The position numbers and the translations under genes are program-made. This document shows, piece by piece, positions 48,741 through 60,093 of a stretch of DNA of 64,000 nucleotides. Each line of letters opens with the position of its first letter. The first letter of the stretch is position 1. The notes under the pieces are model-generated. The model was not told the origin of the DNA, did no database searches, and saw only the letters and a program-made list of their open reading frames with translations. The DNA is from Panorpa germanica (Eukaryota; Arthropoda; Insecta; Mecoptera; Panorpidae), in contig CAVMBN010000158.1 of NCBI GenBank assembly GCA_963678705.1, positions 519,001 to 583,000 of the forward strand, written 5' to 3'.

Positions 48741-49042
48741 TTTCAATTTTTTCCTCGTAAAACAGTTTACACACTTTTCTAATACAATTCACTTGCTAGT
48801 CCTATTATAAAGTCCGTCTTATAAATTCTCGACTATTCCGCTAATGAACTATCACTTGAAAGCACTGTTTGTAGAAAACTATTTTGTATTATTCTTCTCT
48901 GTATTATTCACTTGTGGATAACTCGTAGATAACTAATCCGCACTTAGTTCAATTCACTATGAGTTACTAATCCGCACTTCTTTGTATTATTCACTTCGCG
49001 CACTTAGTTCAATTCGCTATGAGCTACTAATCCGCACTTCTG
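48741..49042 (-). promoter_or_regulatory. Gypsy leader/5' LTR inner part
   Basis: The region between the direct repeat and the gag ATG. The inner LTR boundary and primer binding site cannot be placed with confidence because the left LTR is cut before this point. Confidence 0.45.
48939..49040. repeat. Two 42 bp tandem copies, period 60 bp, in the Gypsy leader
   Basis: cgcacttagttcaattc... occurs at 48939-48980 and 48999-49040 with two mismatches. The spacer is tttgtattattcacttcg. Confidence 0.85.
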
Positions 49043-49480
49043 ATGTGGAAAACGAGAGTACAATCCAATCCTGATGTGGTAAACGAGAACTATCCAACTT
49101 CTTATGTGGAAAACAATAACCAATCCGCTAATCTGGTGTGGAATCGAGGTACTCTTGTTTAATTTAGGGCAATGTCAATTCAATTAATATTCAACTATGT
49201 AATATCTTAGTTGGTTTGTCAGGATGATAAAGAATCACATAATTGGTTTAATACATTTATTGAATAAAATAATAACGATGATAATAATAATGATAATAAT
49301 ACAATAAAGATACAATATAAACGTTGGTGTTTACTTTACAAATACAAAACAATGAATGCATAAACAACCTTAAGTTCTAGTTAATATATACTCAGTCCTA
49401 TACATTAGTTTTCAGCTTGACTTAAAAAGGTTTGTTTTTATTACTTCCCAGAATAAGCCTGGTTTGTTTCAATAAACACA
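49043..49480 (-). repeat. Gypsy 5' LTR (shared part)
   Basis: Near-identical to 46020-46457. It is followed on the right by the coding end and polypurine tract of another, truncated internal region, so it served as the 3' LTR of that copy too. Confidence 0.75.
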
Positions 49481-49654
49481 TCCCCTCATGTATTCACTCA
49501 GTGGTTTAAAGTTCCACACATTATAATTGCTTTTAACCTGTCACTTGGTTTCTATTTAAAACATACCGTCATTAATCACATTCTTTATGACTTTCTTAGA
49601 CCGGGTATTATAGTTACGCCTATTTTGTATGCTCGATATATTTTTTCGTTTCAC

Positions 49655-49664
49655 ATATATATAT

Positions 49665-49726
<62 letters not shown>

Positions 49727-49727
49727 C
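49655..49727. repeat. (AT)n microsatellite
   Basis: About 70 bp of AT with rare interruptions, directly abutting the broken end of the Gypsy fragment. Confidence 0.95.
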
Positions 49728-50160
49728 CTATATTATAATGTTTTAGGTTTATATTTATGATTATATTCTTATGTGTTTGGTACTGAATTTTGAATGGTAG
49801 CTCGAAAGCAACTTTAGGGAAGTTTTTGAAAATATCCTATTTCGTGGAGAAAAAAAATTTAAGACTTTTGGTGTCCCAGGATTTTTCCCTAAGGATATCA
49901 ATTGTGCTATAAAGTTGAAATTTCTTTTGTAGGCTAACTTTGGTACCTTATTTACAAATTTAAAATAAAATTCAATTCACATACAAAGGACAGTCGTCAT
50001 ATGTGACGGAGGTAAACTCTAGTATATATATAAAGATATATTAACAGTTATGCAGGCAAAGTCGTATTATTAATTTTTAACTGCTATTTTTGCGTTATTT
50101 TTATAAAAACCCAATTTCTGACAGTTAAATGCCAACAGTGCCTTAATTTAAGTTGGTATG
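49728..50160. other. Unassigned AT-rich sequence
   Basis: No recognisable gene or element. Confidence 0.5.
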
Positions 50161-51104
50161 GTAATTGTTTTATTCTTTAAGATTTATCAGATGTGTACCT
50201 ATTCTAATAAATCAGTTGCATGCATCTGTGTTATTCAAAACAAAATTGAAGTCATAAACTTTTCAAAAATTAAAAAAAACTACGTAGTTTATTTTGTTTA
50301 GAAAATTGTATAAAATAGCTCCGATCATTCAAACCTTTTTAAAACATGCTCGGTTATAGGCGATTCTTTTAATGTATCATTTAAGCTAATATCTTCACAA
50401 TTCTCAGAATAAGAGCTTACAAACCAAATTGATGGAGACTAATCCCGATTAATAAGTGGACAAATAAAACAAAGTTTTTGGTGAAATAATTTTTTCAAAA
50501 TGTGAACCTCAAATTCTTACACACGCACAATCTCTTTATCTTATTTCCATCGTTTTTATTTTCAGTTGTATTTTCTGCTTCATGGCAATTTAAGTGTGTT
50601 TAATTTTGTGGATTAACGTGTTGCAATTTCACAGTAATTGTTTTATTCTTTAAGATTTATCAGATGTGTACCTATTCTAATAAATCAGTTGCATGCATCT
50701 GTGTTATTCAAAACAAAATTGAAGTCATAAACTTTTTTAAAATTAAAAAAAACTACGTAGTTTATTTTGTTTAGAAAAATGTATAAAATAGCTCCGATCA
50801 TTCAAACCTTTTTAAAACATGCTCGGTTATAGGCGATTCTTTTAATGTATCATTTAAGCTAATATCTTCACAATTCTCAGAATAAGAGCTTACAAACCAA
50901 ATTGATGGAGACTAATCCCGATTAATAAGTGGACAAATAAAACAAAGTTTTTGGTAAAATAATTTTTTTCAAAATGTGAACCTCAAATTCTTACACACGC
51001 ACAATCTCTTTATCTTATTTCCATCGTTTTTATTTTCAGTTGTATTTTCTGCTTCATGGCAATTTAAGTGTGTTTAATTTTGTGGATTAACGTGTTGCAA
51101 TTTC
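50161..51104. repeat. Two-copy tandem duplication, ~473 bp period
   Basis: Copy A 50161-50630 and copy B 50634-51104 both start gtaattgttttattctttaag and end gtgttgcaatttc. By eye they differ only at a handful of positions (mostly in homopolymer A/T runs), so the duplication is recent. Non-coding. Confidence 0.93.
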
Positions 51105-51389
51105 TGCACTCCTTTTCCCGTCCTCAGATTGAAAAATTTAAAGAGGTCAAATCTGTAGACCGTGCATGCCAAGAAATAGGTTGTCGCTGCTGTTCAAGCT
51201 GTTTTCGAAACAATTAACAGAAAATTTTCGCTGGAGTGGAAACTGCTTCATCCAGTGACGCTTGTTATCCTTATCCGCCCATTGATAAAAGTTAATATTT
51301 TTATTATTATTTTTTATTGCCATCCTAGAATATTACAATCTATCCATAGATATTAAGTAAGTCACATAACATAATAACAAAATGAAAGG

Positions 51390-53900
51390 GTGTTTCAGAG
51401 GTCTACCAGTCGGTGTCTGTACTTGATGCTATACATCATGATTTCGTTTTTGACTCTTGGTACTTGCAGGTCGTGTTGAATATCTTTGTTATTCGTGAAG
51501 CATTTATAATAGTACGTAACACCTTCAGTTAGAAGCGTTGTAGATTCTCAATATGAGAGTGTGCAGCTGATTCCCAGAGTTGCATATCGTAAATCCATAT
51601 AGGTTTCAATATACAAAGTGTCAGAATATTCAACGATAAGCGGGCACCAGAGGGTGGTCCTGCTCATGACTACACGAGAAAAAAAGGAAAAAAAAATTAT
51701 CTCATTTTGTTTAGAAATTAGAAAAAAAAATTTAAATAATTCGAAAATTGAAACACCTTAAGATGTTTTTAACTTCCATTACTACAATTTTTCAAATATT
51801 TCTGATTTCTTTTGTATCAACCTAAATAGCACAGCTATCCATCACAACCAATAACTATCTCGAAATGCTAGTACTTTTTACAACAAAATCAATCAAAATT
51901 ATTTTTTTCCCTAAGATTTCAAAAGATTTTTACTTTCACTCTACTTTAACTCATCGTAATGTAAAAAAAGAATAAACACTACTATGGCAAGTTTTTTTAA
52001 AAAATTGGCGCAACTCTTTAGAATTCCAAAATGGTATAATATTTCTTCACATACTCTTAATAATAAGAAAGTTTGTAACATCTGGAATTTTGATTCTGTC
52101 AGTTGGTCAGAAGGTGGGTTTGCTTGTGAAGATAATTTCTAGCTTCATGTTAGTAGCGGTTTGTATAGTGTTCGTCATCTATTTGTTGTCAACCTAAAAC
52201 CCCATTGTTTATGCTTAGCATTAAAATCCTTTTCTGAAATATATGTTTCCCATAGTTGAAACAGATCTGAAAACTGAGTTTCTGATATAGAGTGTTTTGG
52301 TAGTCAGTAAATTGCTGATATAGTGACAGGTCCATTCTAATCCTCCATGACCACGTTTATAGCTAGTATGTGTTCCTGCTTATAAATTTGCCTGCTTCGT
52401 GGTATTTATTGAAAGTCCATAAGATGATAGCATTTTGTGGTTCGTTTAGTAATTTCTTACTTGCAGGTACCTCTTTTTTGTAAAATAAGTTTCGGATACT
52501 AACAATATATTAATTTTAATAGTAATTGAAACTGTTTGTATTTCATGTACGAGTATATGCTGAGACAAGCGATTGGCGTTCCAGAGTGCTATTGTATGTC
52601 TGGCTTGGCTTCTTACTAAGTATTGTTGTTGAATTTCCTTCTTTCATAGTTTCGGGTATTTCTTTTTTTGCAGGGCATAACCTTGATATAAAGTACATTT
52701 GCATAGGGAATTTGCGAGTCACGTACTCTTGCGCGCATTTACGCACCTTGACTGTTTTTCGCGGAAATTTTTAGTACGTCCGTGTCGCTAGCATAGTAAA
52801 CATCAAAAAAACTGTCTAATTCAGTTGGGAGATTCAAAATATATTTTGGGGTTCAGTAAAAACTCAATTTTGTAATTTTATTTTTTATATTCCTGATTTT
52901 TTAAATCTACGAAAAACATCGATAGGGGAGTTATAGTCAATCCGTGACAGATATTGCTAATATTGATAATATTGTGGCCGTTTTCCTTTCTCTGCACACG
53001 CAACACATCTACTTCACATAAGTTATGCATGCTCCTCACCACTACTTTGAAGGTACGGTCTTGTTTCTTCTTTTCATAATGGTATACTGTGTTTCTGTTC
53101 TTCAGCTCCTTTACAATTCTTTCGAAAACTTTCACCGTTTTGCTGCGCTTTCTACTTAATTTTTTTTAAAATTTGTTCTAGTAGTCGAGCTAGTGAATTT
53201 ATGTCACTTACAATCCCAACAAATATTGCGAGTAGTTTAATTTGCTATTTACTTATTTCATTTCTTCTTCGTTGTCATTCCTCGTTATTAAATGTGTTTG
53301 TTACCGAAATGGGAAGATTTAGGCAGTAGTCAATTTTTGTTCCTTTGCTTTGCTTTGTTGTGCGTTATTTAGTCATTTCTTCTCCTGGGCTATTACGTCG
53401 ACGCATTTGAATGCTTATATTAGTCTCAGCATATTTATGGCTGGTTTGATCATCACTGTTAGTTAGGAACTGCTGTTTTTTTTCTACTTTTTCAGCGGCG
53501 CTTTTCATTTGATTAAAAGGGTACCCTTTTTCGCTATTTATTTGGTTTTGTACCGTACTCATTAATTGACGTGGAAGTCTTATAGTTTTCAGTATTTGGC
53601 TGCTTGTTCCTGCAACAGCACCCGCTTGAATTTTCTGTATGCACTGGAGTTTTGTTTATATATTTCTCTTTTTATATTTACTGCGTCTCTTACTGAGGCA
53701 GATCTCTTTAGAGGGGTCCTGGTCAATCCACTTTTTTAAAAGGGCACCATCGCTCGTCAGCACCTTCTCTAATTCCAGTGCACTTATCCAGTACCCTGCC
53801 CTGGTCACCTACAAGAAGTATTGAGCGGTCGCATTCTAACGGTCCGCGGGAGCCCAATCGGTTACTCGCCGTAACAACAGGTTCTGGGGATCCGAGCCTC
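51390..53900 (-). pseudogene. Decayed Jockey copy in three pieces (ORF1, endonuclease, RT C-terminus)
   Basis: Minus-strand order matches a single old element. ORF1 at about 52878-53900 contains DINSLARLLEQI, RIVKELKNRNTVYHYEKK, FKVVVRSMHNL, and ISNICHGLTITPLSMFFVDL, matching the unit 6 ORF1. Endonuclease remnants at about 52150-52590 align with the unit 6 copy at DNA level around ccagagtgc, the YCPPK region and the DFNA region. An RT C-terminal piece at 51390-51690 reads LKPIWIYDMQLWESAAHSHIE. The RT centre is missing and the zinc knuckles are lost. A GC-richer segment at 53820-53910 may be 5' UTR. Confidence 0.72.
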
Positions 53901-55559
53901 TGCCCGAAAACTTATAATTCTTTACTTTTTCCATTTAATTTGAAAGTTATTAGTCCTTTTTTATTGTGATGAATTTAATTTTATTAAATTAAATTAATTT
54001 ATTAATTTATTTATTTATTTATATATTTATATTATAATAAATTAAATTAAATTAAAGCTATTTCATATTACTCCTACTCCTACAGGTAGAACATTCCCTT
54101 ATTTGTCATCCGCAGCACGATTTGTGAGGGTTACAGTTACCCCTAGTTCATTTTCGGTTTAATAGCTAATTGTTATAGATAATATGATATAAAATTGATA
54201 GATAATTGTTTCTACTTTTATAACAAGTCACTGGCTCCTACTGTTATGCAACAACAGAGGATTGCATTCGCATAAAATAATTTTTTTGTTTAATATATTT
54301 GGAATTCAGTCACAAATCATCATATAATCTAGAAAACTTTAATATAACACTTGCGTAGATATCAGAAACGTATAAAAATTTCACTTATGTATCCTCCAGT
54401 GTAACTTTAACAACCATAAATATTTAAAATATAGTTTAATATTAATAACTGTAGCAGCTCAATAAATATAGACCATATATTGATAGATTAGGATTTCGAA
54501 TTATTGCTTAAATTATGCCTGAATGATTTTTTCTAAGATTTACACAAAGGAGAAAGATATCAGCTTAAATGACACCTTATAGGCCAATACCCGAGCGTGT
54601 TTTTAAAAAGGTCAAGGCTATTTTATTTACGTTTCTAAATGTCATAAACTGCGTAATTTATTTTTTAATTTTTAAAGTTTTTACGACTTTAAAAGCATCT
54701 AGTATTTTTTCTAAATAACACAGAATTAGGTTTTAGGAACACATTTGACAAACCTAAAAAAATAAAACAATTAACAAACCAAATAAATTGTGGTCCCAAT
54801 AAACTAGGCTTTTTATAAAATAACATAAAAATAGGAGTTAAAAATAAATAATAAGGCTTCGCATAAGACATGTTTGGCTCAAAATGTTATAAATGTTGTA
54901 TTGTATAAAAGTATTTGAAAACAAAATAAAAATACCTTTTTATTTGTCCATTGTAAATACAAAATATAAAATAAATTGCATGTTAGCATTTACAATGTTA
55001 ATAAATGCAAAATGTGAACAACGTATTAACATAGTATAGTAATTTCAAATTTGGTATTTTGGTATTGGTAAATAATAAACTTAGAAATAATAGCTAACTA
55101 TGTTCAAAGTTGTCGAAATATCTTTCTATAATATAACTTTTGACTTGATTCCCTTTTTCACTGATTGATTGTACCAATATCGTATTAATTTTTAGCAAAT
55201 ATTGTTTTATATTTCTCTATTAATTTAATAACCATATTCATTTCTTTTACACAGTTTAAATGTTGTATGGAAATATCAAAACTGTTTTGGTATATATTAT
55301 CAGTAAAATTCATTTGGTATATTTTATTATTATGCCTTATGCCTATTATTTTATGATTAAACCTTCGCTTTTTAATTTTTTTATTATTGTAAACTTTTTG
55401 GTAAGGCTAATATTATTTTTCATTGCTACAGGTATATTTATATTATTATAATCATTTTTAGGTGTACCTATATGTTTACTTTTAATTTTTAGATTTTTAG
55501 TTTGTATTAATTTAAATGTTTTTATATATATTGTTTTTGACTGCTATACTTAAAATTTT
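53901..55559. other. AT-rich non-coding stretch
   Basis: Includes an attta/ttaaa-type low-complexity run near 53965-54055. Open frames at 54689-54871 and 55260-55451 are Ile/Phe/Tyr-rich and carry no motif. Confidence 0.55.
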
Positions 55560-55562
55560 CTA

Positions 55563-55680
55563 TACCAGAACTTGTAATTTTCTTATTTCGTTGTAAAGGT
55601 CCTGTGACTGTTGCAAAGTATCTCTATCTATTTCATCTGCAACAGCATGTATTAGGGTTCCTATGTCTATGGCCTGTCTT
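55563..55680 (-). CDS. Possible terminal exon or protein fragment
   Basis: The minus strand reads VRQAIDIGTLIHAVADEI then DRDTLQQSQDLYNEIRKLQ and ends LV followed by TAG. Composition is that of a structured, helical protein and differs sharply from the surrounding AT noise. It begins near a possible acceptor (gtaagacag before GCC ATA GAC), with a stop further upstream in frame. No family recognised; it may be a host 3' exon or a transposon scrap. Confidence 0.3.
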
Positions 55681-55848
55681 ACAATAAGTAACAGTTTTTT
55701 TTAATGTAATCTGTACAAAAAGTTTACTTAGAATTTAAAGCTTAATGCGTATCTTTCATAAGTACATCATTTAATTGCAAATGTGTTGCAAAATCTGTCT
55801 CTCTATTTGTCCCATTATGCTTCAATGGTTTGTTAACTATTATCTCAC

Positions 55849-55870
55849 ATATATATACACACACACACAC

Positions 55871-55928
<58 letters not shown>

Positions 55929-55933
55929 TCATA

Positions 55934-55975
<42 letters not shown>
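55849..55975. repeat. (AT)n/(AC)n microsatellite
   Basis: A compound microsatellite: atat, then acacacac, then long AT runs with tta interruptions, ending acacac. Confidence 0.95.
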
Positions 55976-55976
<1 letters not shown>

Positions 55977-56365
55977 TAAAGCTTATAAATTCGTAGCAGG
56001 ATGACAGGAGTCTAGCTCCTGAATATTCCGTGACGTTAAATATTACAAATTCATAAATGCGAGGAAATCAAAGTGAGCCTGATTATTTAACCTTAATATA
56101 TGTCGCAATCTGTGCACGTGAATTACATTATTTACTAACCTTTTTTTATATCACACAAAACAATTTACAACTATGTAAAAATATTTACAACAATTGTTTA
56201 GTACTTCATTTCACTGGTTGACTATCTCTTTTTTTCATTTATTGGATATAGTACTACTACTAACTATAGATATACTTACATTTATATAATTACACGCTGT
56301 GGTAGATATTACTCCAATGAACAATTCTACATTATTAGATTCTTTTAGGTCAGACGGTTTAGTCC
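55976..56365. other. Unassigned AT-rich sequence
   Basis: No recognisable gene or element. Confidence 0.5.
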
Positions 56366-56369
56366 TGCG

Positions 56370-57235
56370 TAGTCATTGAACATCATTACTATCTAGCAAC
56401 ATTTGCGTCACGGCGACGTTTTCGTGGTTACGAAGTCTCAATTTGTGCGTTGCTGCTATAGTTTTTATTTCTTTTACGATTGTGTTAATCTTACAGTCTC
56501 TGTGTATGTCGTCATTGCGGATATACCACGGTTCATTAACTATTCCACGCATAACATTATTTTTGAACGTTTGAAATTTTTTAATCTTCGATTTTTTGGA
56601 GCAACCCAAGAGTTGCACTCCATACGTCCACACTGGCACTTGTTTATGATATGTAGTTTACAGTGTGGTCCAATTAGCCAATACTTATTCCTGTATCTTA
56701 TGTTCAGTTCTTCCTTTTCCTTTTTGATATGTGTTTTCCATCTTAGCTTAGTATCTGGCGTCATATTTTTCCTCATTCGCAAGAGGAATTGTGTTTGTGT
56801 TTATGAGTATAAGCAGATTTTTTGTATTCTTTTGGTATGTGAAATTTACGTGTGTTAATTTAGACTCATCGAGTTTATTTCGCTACACTTTTGTCCAAGA
56901 ACTGACCTTTCTCACTGCTTTTTAAGTTTTAATGTGGTTTTATTGAAAGTGTTTTCAACGACAAAAATATCAGTTTCATCTGCAAAGGTGGCCATTGTTG
57001 TTTCCTCATCTTGTGGAATATCTCTTGTATAGAGCAAGTACAGTGTTTACCCAAGCACACTACCTTGCGGTACTCCTGATGTTCACAGATGTTCTTCAAG
57101 TCTGAGTATTCATTTTCACACTTAACAAAAAAGATTCTATCTGCCAGATAGGATTTTTTGTATTTCACAGATTTGTTTTTGGAGATGTCGTTGTGTAACC
57201 ATCGCACGCAACTGGACTATCAACGATAATACATT
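56370..57235 (-). pseudogene. Decayed Jockey-clade RT fragment
   Basis: The minus strand gives, in RT order, KSYLADRIFFVK and NEYSDLKN (about 57100-57170), SGVPQGSVLG (about 57050-57080), MATFADETDIFVVENTF (FADD changed to FADE, near 56970), DTKLRWKTHIKK and YWLIGPH (about 56670-56760), then VWTYGVQLLG, WYIRNDDIHRD and HKLRLRNHENVAV (56373-56639), which is the Jockey C-terminal region. Frames change several times. The second catalytic Asp is Glu. Confidence 0.82.
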
Positions 57236-57736
57236 AAATTGTAAACATCCAAAGTCGTTGAGTCCAAAGATAAGTAAAGTAAAGGTAAAGCCAGAAGAAA
57301 GATTATAGTTAAAAAAATTAGGTTGTAAGAAAACAAATATCATTAAGGATGAGTAAAAGTGATATTTAAATAAATAAATATTTGACTTTTGGAGTTCAAG
57401 GGTCAAGCTCTATTTGTAATAAAACAAATACGTATTACAAAAGAGTATAAAAGCACAGGAACCCAATGGAAGAGAGGACATTCAAATTCACAAACTTCAT
57501 AGTAGCACTTTTATAACTAATTACAACTAAAAGTTTAACTGTAGATTTTTAACACTTCGGCCTTCGCTCGGAGGGGTCGAATAAGTTCAGGATTCTTTTT
57601 TTTTTAACTTTTTGTTATATTGTTATAACTCACATTCCATACGTCACAAACTAACAATGTCTCTTCAGTATCTTTGCAGACCATGCACTTTAGAGATAAT
57701 AAAATAGTATATAAGTAATATTTTAATCATAATCTA
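57236..57736. other. Unassigned AT-rich sequence
   Basis: No recognisable gene. The phrase cttcggccttcgctcggagg near 57559 is a small GC-rich island without partner. Confidence 0.5.
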
Positions 57737-58111
57737 CCCAGTAAACAATTTGGTGAAGTGTCCTATTTGGTGAAGTTCGAGTCACTCGTACAATTCTATT
57801 CTAACGCTTTACAAGTTCTCTACCTGTCACAGATTTTGTGTTAGTTTTTCATAATAATATTCTTTCTTTTTCCAACATCATTCATTAAGTATTTCTGTTT
57901 CTTTCCCACATGGGTATATTTTTATTATCCGGTCATAAATCATAAACCTACTCCGCTTTTAATTCAGCAGTGAACCGTCGTTGCAATGTCTGTAGCTCAT
58001 AAAAAGGACCTTTCCTTTGAACGACTGAATAGAAAACGAACACGTTCCAGACAAAAAATTCATGATACGTAATAGAAATTAAGTAGAATTTACTCCAAAA
58101 TGTTTACTGGG
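57737..58111. mobile_element. MITE with CCCAGTAAACA ends, long copy
   Basis: 375 bp with the same inverted ends as 44905-45158, here flanked on both sides by TA, which fits a TA target duplication of the Tc1/mariner type. Both copies share gtgaagtg.cctattt.gtgaagt after the left end. No coding capacity. Confidence 0.8.
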
Positions 58112-58285
58112 TAGTTAGTTCAAGTTCATGTATAATCTGCATCGCGCAGATAGTAATTGGCTGGATCACCATTTTAGACTAGGCATAAGCTGCATCGCGC
58201 AGTGATTATTAGCTCAACTTAATATTATTTAAGTAAAACTAAAATAAATTGTTTTTTTATTAAAGTCTAAACTACTCAAACTTTA
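58112..58285. other. 5' flank of I-element copy 2
   Basis: Contains ctgcatcgcgcag twice (about 58139 and 58191). No gene. Confidence 0.5.
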
Positions 58286-58485
58286 ATCAGTTTACATCAA
58301 GTCTCCTTGGTGAGCGCACGTGTTTACAATAAACAAAACAATAAAATAAATAGTGATCTTTTTTTTTGCAAATTATAATATTTTTTTTTCGTGATTTATT
58401 TGTAATTTTAATTTATATTATTATTAAGTGATATTACTAAGAAGTGAAGTAACTTCTATTTAATTATTACTGGTTAATTAACAAT

Positions 58486-59896
58486 ATGGATATGGAGGCT
58501 GAACCTCCCGATAAAAATCCGAACAATAAAAACAACTCTGTGACTAACAAATCATTTCCTACAGATAAAACATCCAGTGATATAACAGAAAACCTAAATA
58601 ACAATAGTGACAATGTTTAAAAAATTAATAATAATTTAAACAATACAGAAACAAAATATGACTCGTATAAAGTAATGATAGTTAAAAATAATAGTGATGG
58701 AAATACATTTTTTAGTTCTCTTAAATTAGCAGAAATAATTTGTAAAATTAGCAATAAATCTAATAAAATAGAAATTAAAAAAGTGGAAAGAAATAGAGTA
58801 ATCGTTCAATGTGCTAATGCAATACTAGCTAACGAAATTACCAAATCAACATTGCTGAAAAATAATGGCTATGAAGCGTTTATCCCATTTTACTGATGCA
58901 CAAAAGTAGCTATTATAAAAGGTGTTGATATAGAATAAACGGAAGAAACAATTTTAAATAATATAGAGCGTCCACCTTTTAAAGTAACGAGAGTGCTAAA
59001 TCGAAAAATAAGAGTTGACGGAGCTATAAAATATGAACCCAGTACAACAGTAAAACTATTCTTTGAAGGACTTGCAATTCCTGCTTATGTTTACATGTGG
59101 AGAGTGAGACGAGCATGTGAACCATTTGTACAACAGACGATACAATGTTATAATTGTTTTAAATTTGGACATGCAGCCACAAAATGTAGAGCAAAAGTAG
59201 CAAAGTGTAAATTCTGCGGAAGTGAAGATCATTTACGTACTGCATGCACATCTCCTAGCCCGACATGCATAAATTGTAAACTTAACCACGAGGCTACAGA
59301 CAATGAATGTCCAGAAAAAAAAAACAAATCAAGATAAAAGATCTCATGGCCCAACACAATCTCAGTTTTTATGAAGCAAAATTTGAATTAACAGAAAAAA
59401 ATACAGACTATTTATACTCAGCAAGAACTCAAAACTCTTTTGAAGCTCTAAGCTACAATGAGACTTTTCCCAATATCACAAATAAATACAATAGTATCAA
59501 CATAATACCAACATACAAACCAAACTCTTTAACCAGAAGAACCAATACCAGAGTGAATAAATCAAATACAGGTAAATTATTACAAAGATCTTACAGTCAA
59601 CCACAACCTACGACATCCACTAAAGAACCAATTACAAAAAGAAGAAGAGAAGAAAAAAAACCTAACAATGAAGAAAGTGACACATTCCTTAAGAAAACTA
59701 ATCAAGGAAAAAACAGAAAGCAAATCAACCAAGAGAAACCTGATATTACAATGGTATACAATATTACTATACATCAATATATAATAAAAATAATGATGAC
59801 AAAATTAAAGATACAAACAAAGACCCAAATATTACATCCCAATCTCTTAGAAGCTAAAAGAAACAAATATCTAGTGCACAATGGCCAAACTCGTAA
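58486..59896 (+). pseudogene. I-element ORF1, copy 2
   Basis: ATG at 58486 (MDMEAEPPDK). It is broken by TAA at 58618, TGA at 58894 and TAA near 58936, then open through the three zinc knuckles (58993-59337). The A-run near 59312 is one base longer than in copy 1, so the downstream frame (59307-59990, KDLMAQHNLSFYEAK) is displaced differently. A later shift near 59707 again leaves the likely C-terminus out of frame; the conserved end is at 59896. Confidence 0.82.
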
Positions 59897-60093
59897 GAAA
59901 ACATCGATATATAAATTAAGTTTATTTTTTAATAAAAACTCTATTCATATCACTAAACCTAATCGGTTAATAAATTTACTAAAATATTAAATCAACAACA
60001 ATTATATAAACATAAAGAAAAAATAAAATATATAAATAAATCGAAAAACAAGACATCAGATATAAAAATTAATCATTAATTAAAACAGTTAAA

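Larger units (their letters stand above)
46020..49655 (-). mobile_element. Gypsy-type LTR retrotransposon derivative in a partial tandem arrangement
   Basis: Minus-strand order from the right: the C-terminal end of one internal region (49481-49655), an LTR (49480 leftward past 49043), leader, gag-pro-integrase-tail frame, polypurine tract, and a second LTR (46457-46020). Segments 46020-46632 and 49043-49655 are direct repeats 3023 bp apart, including both LTR and coding end. This is what unequal LTR recombination would leave. Both outer ends are cut at (AT)n tracts. Confidence 0.85.

Noticed and set aside
55775..55996. 73-codon Tyr/Ile-rich frame
   Set aside because: Translation of an (AT)n/(AC)n microsatellite.
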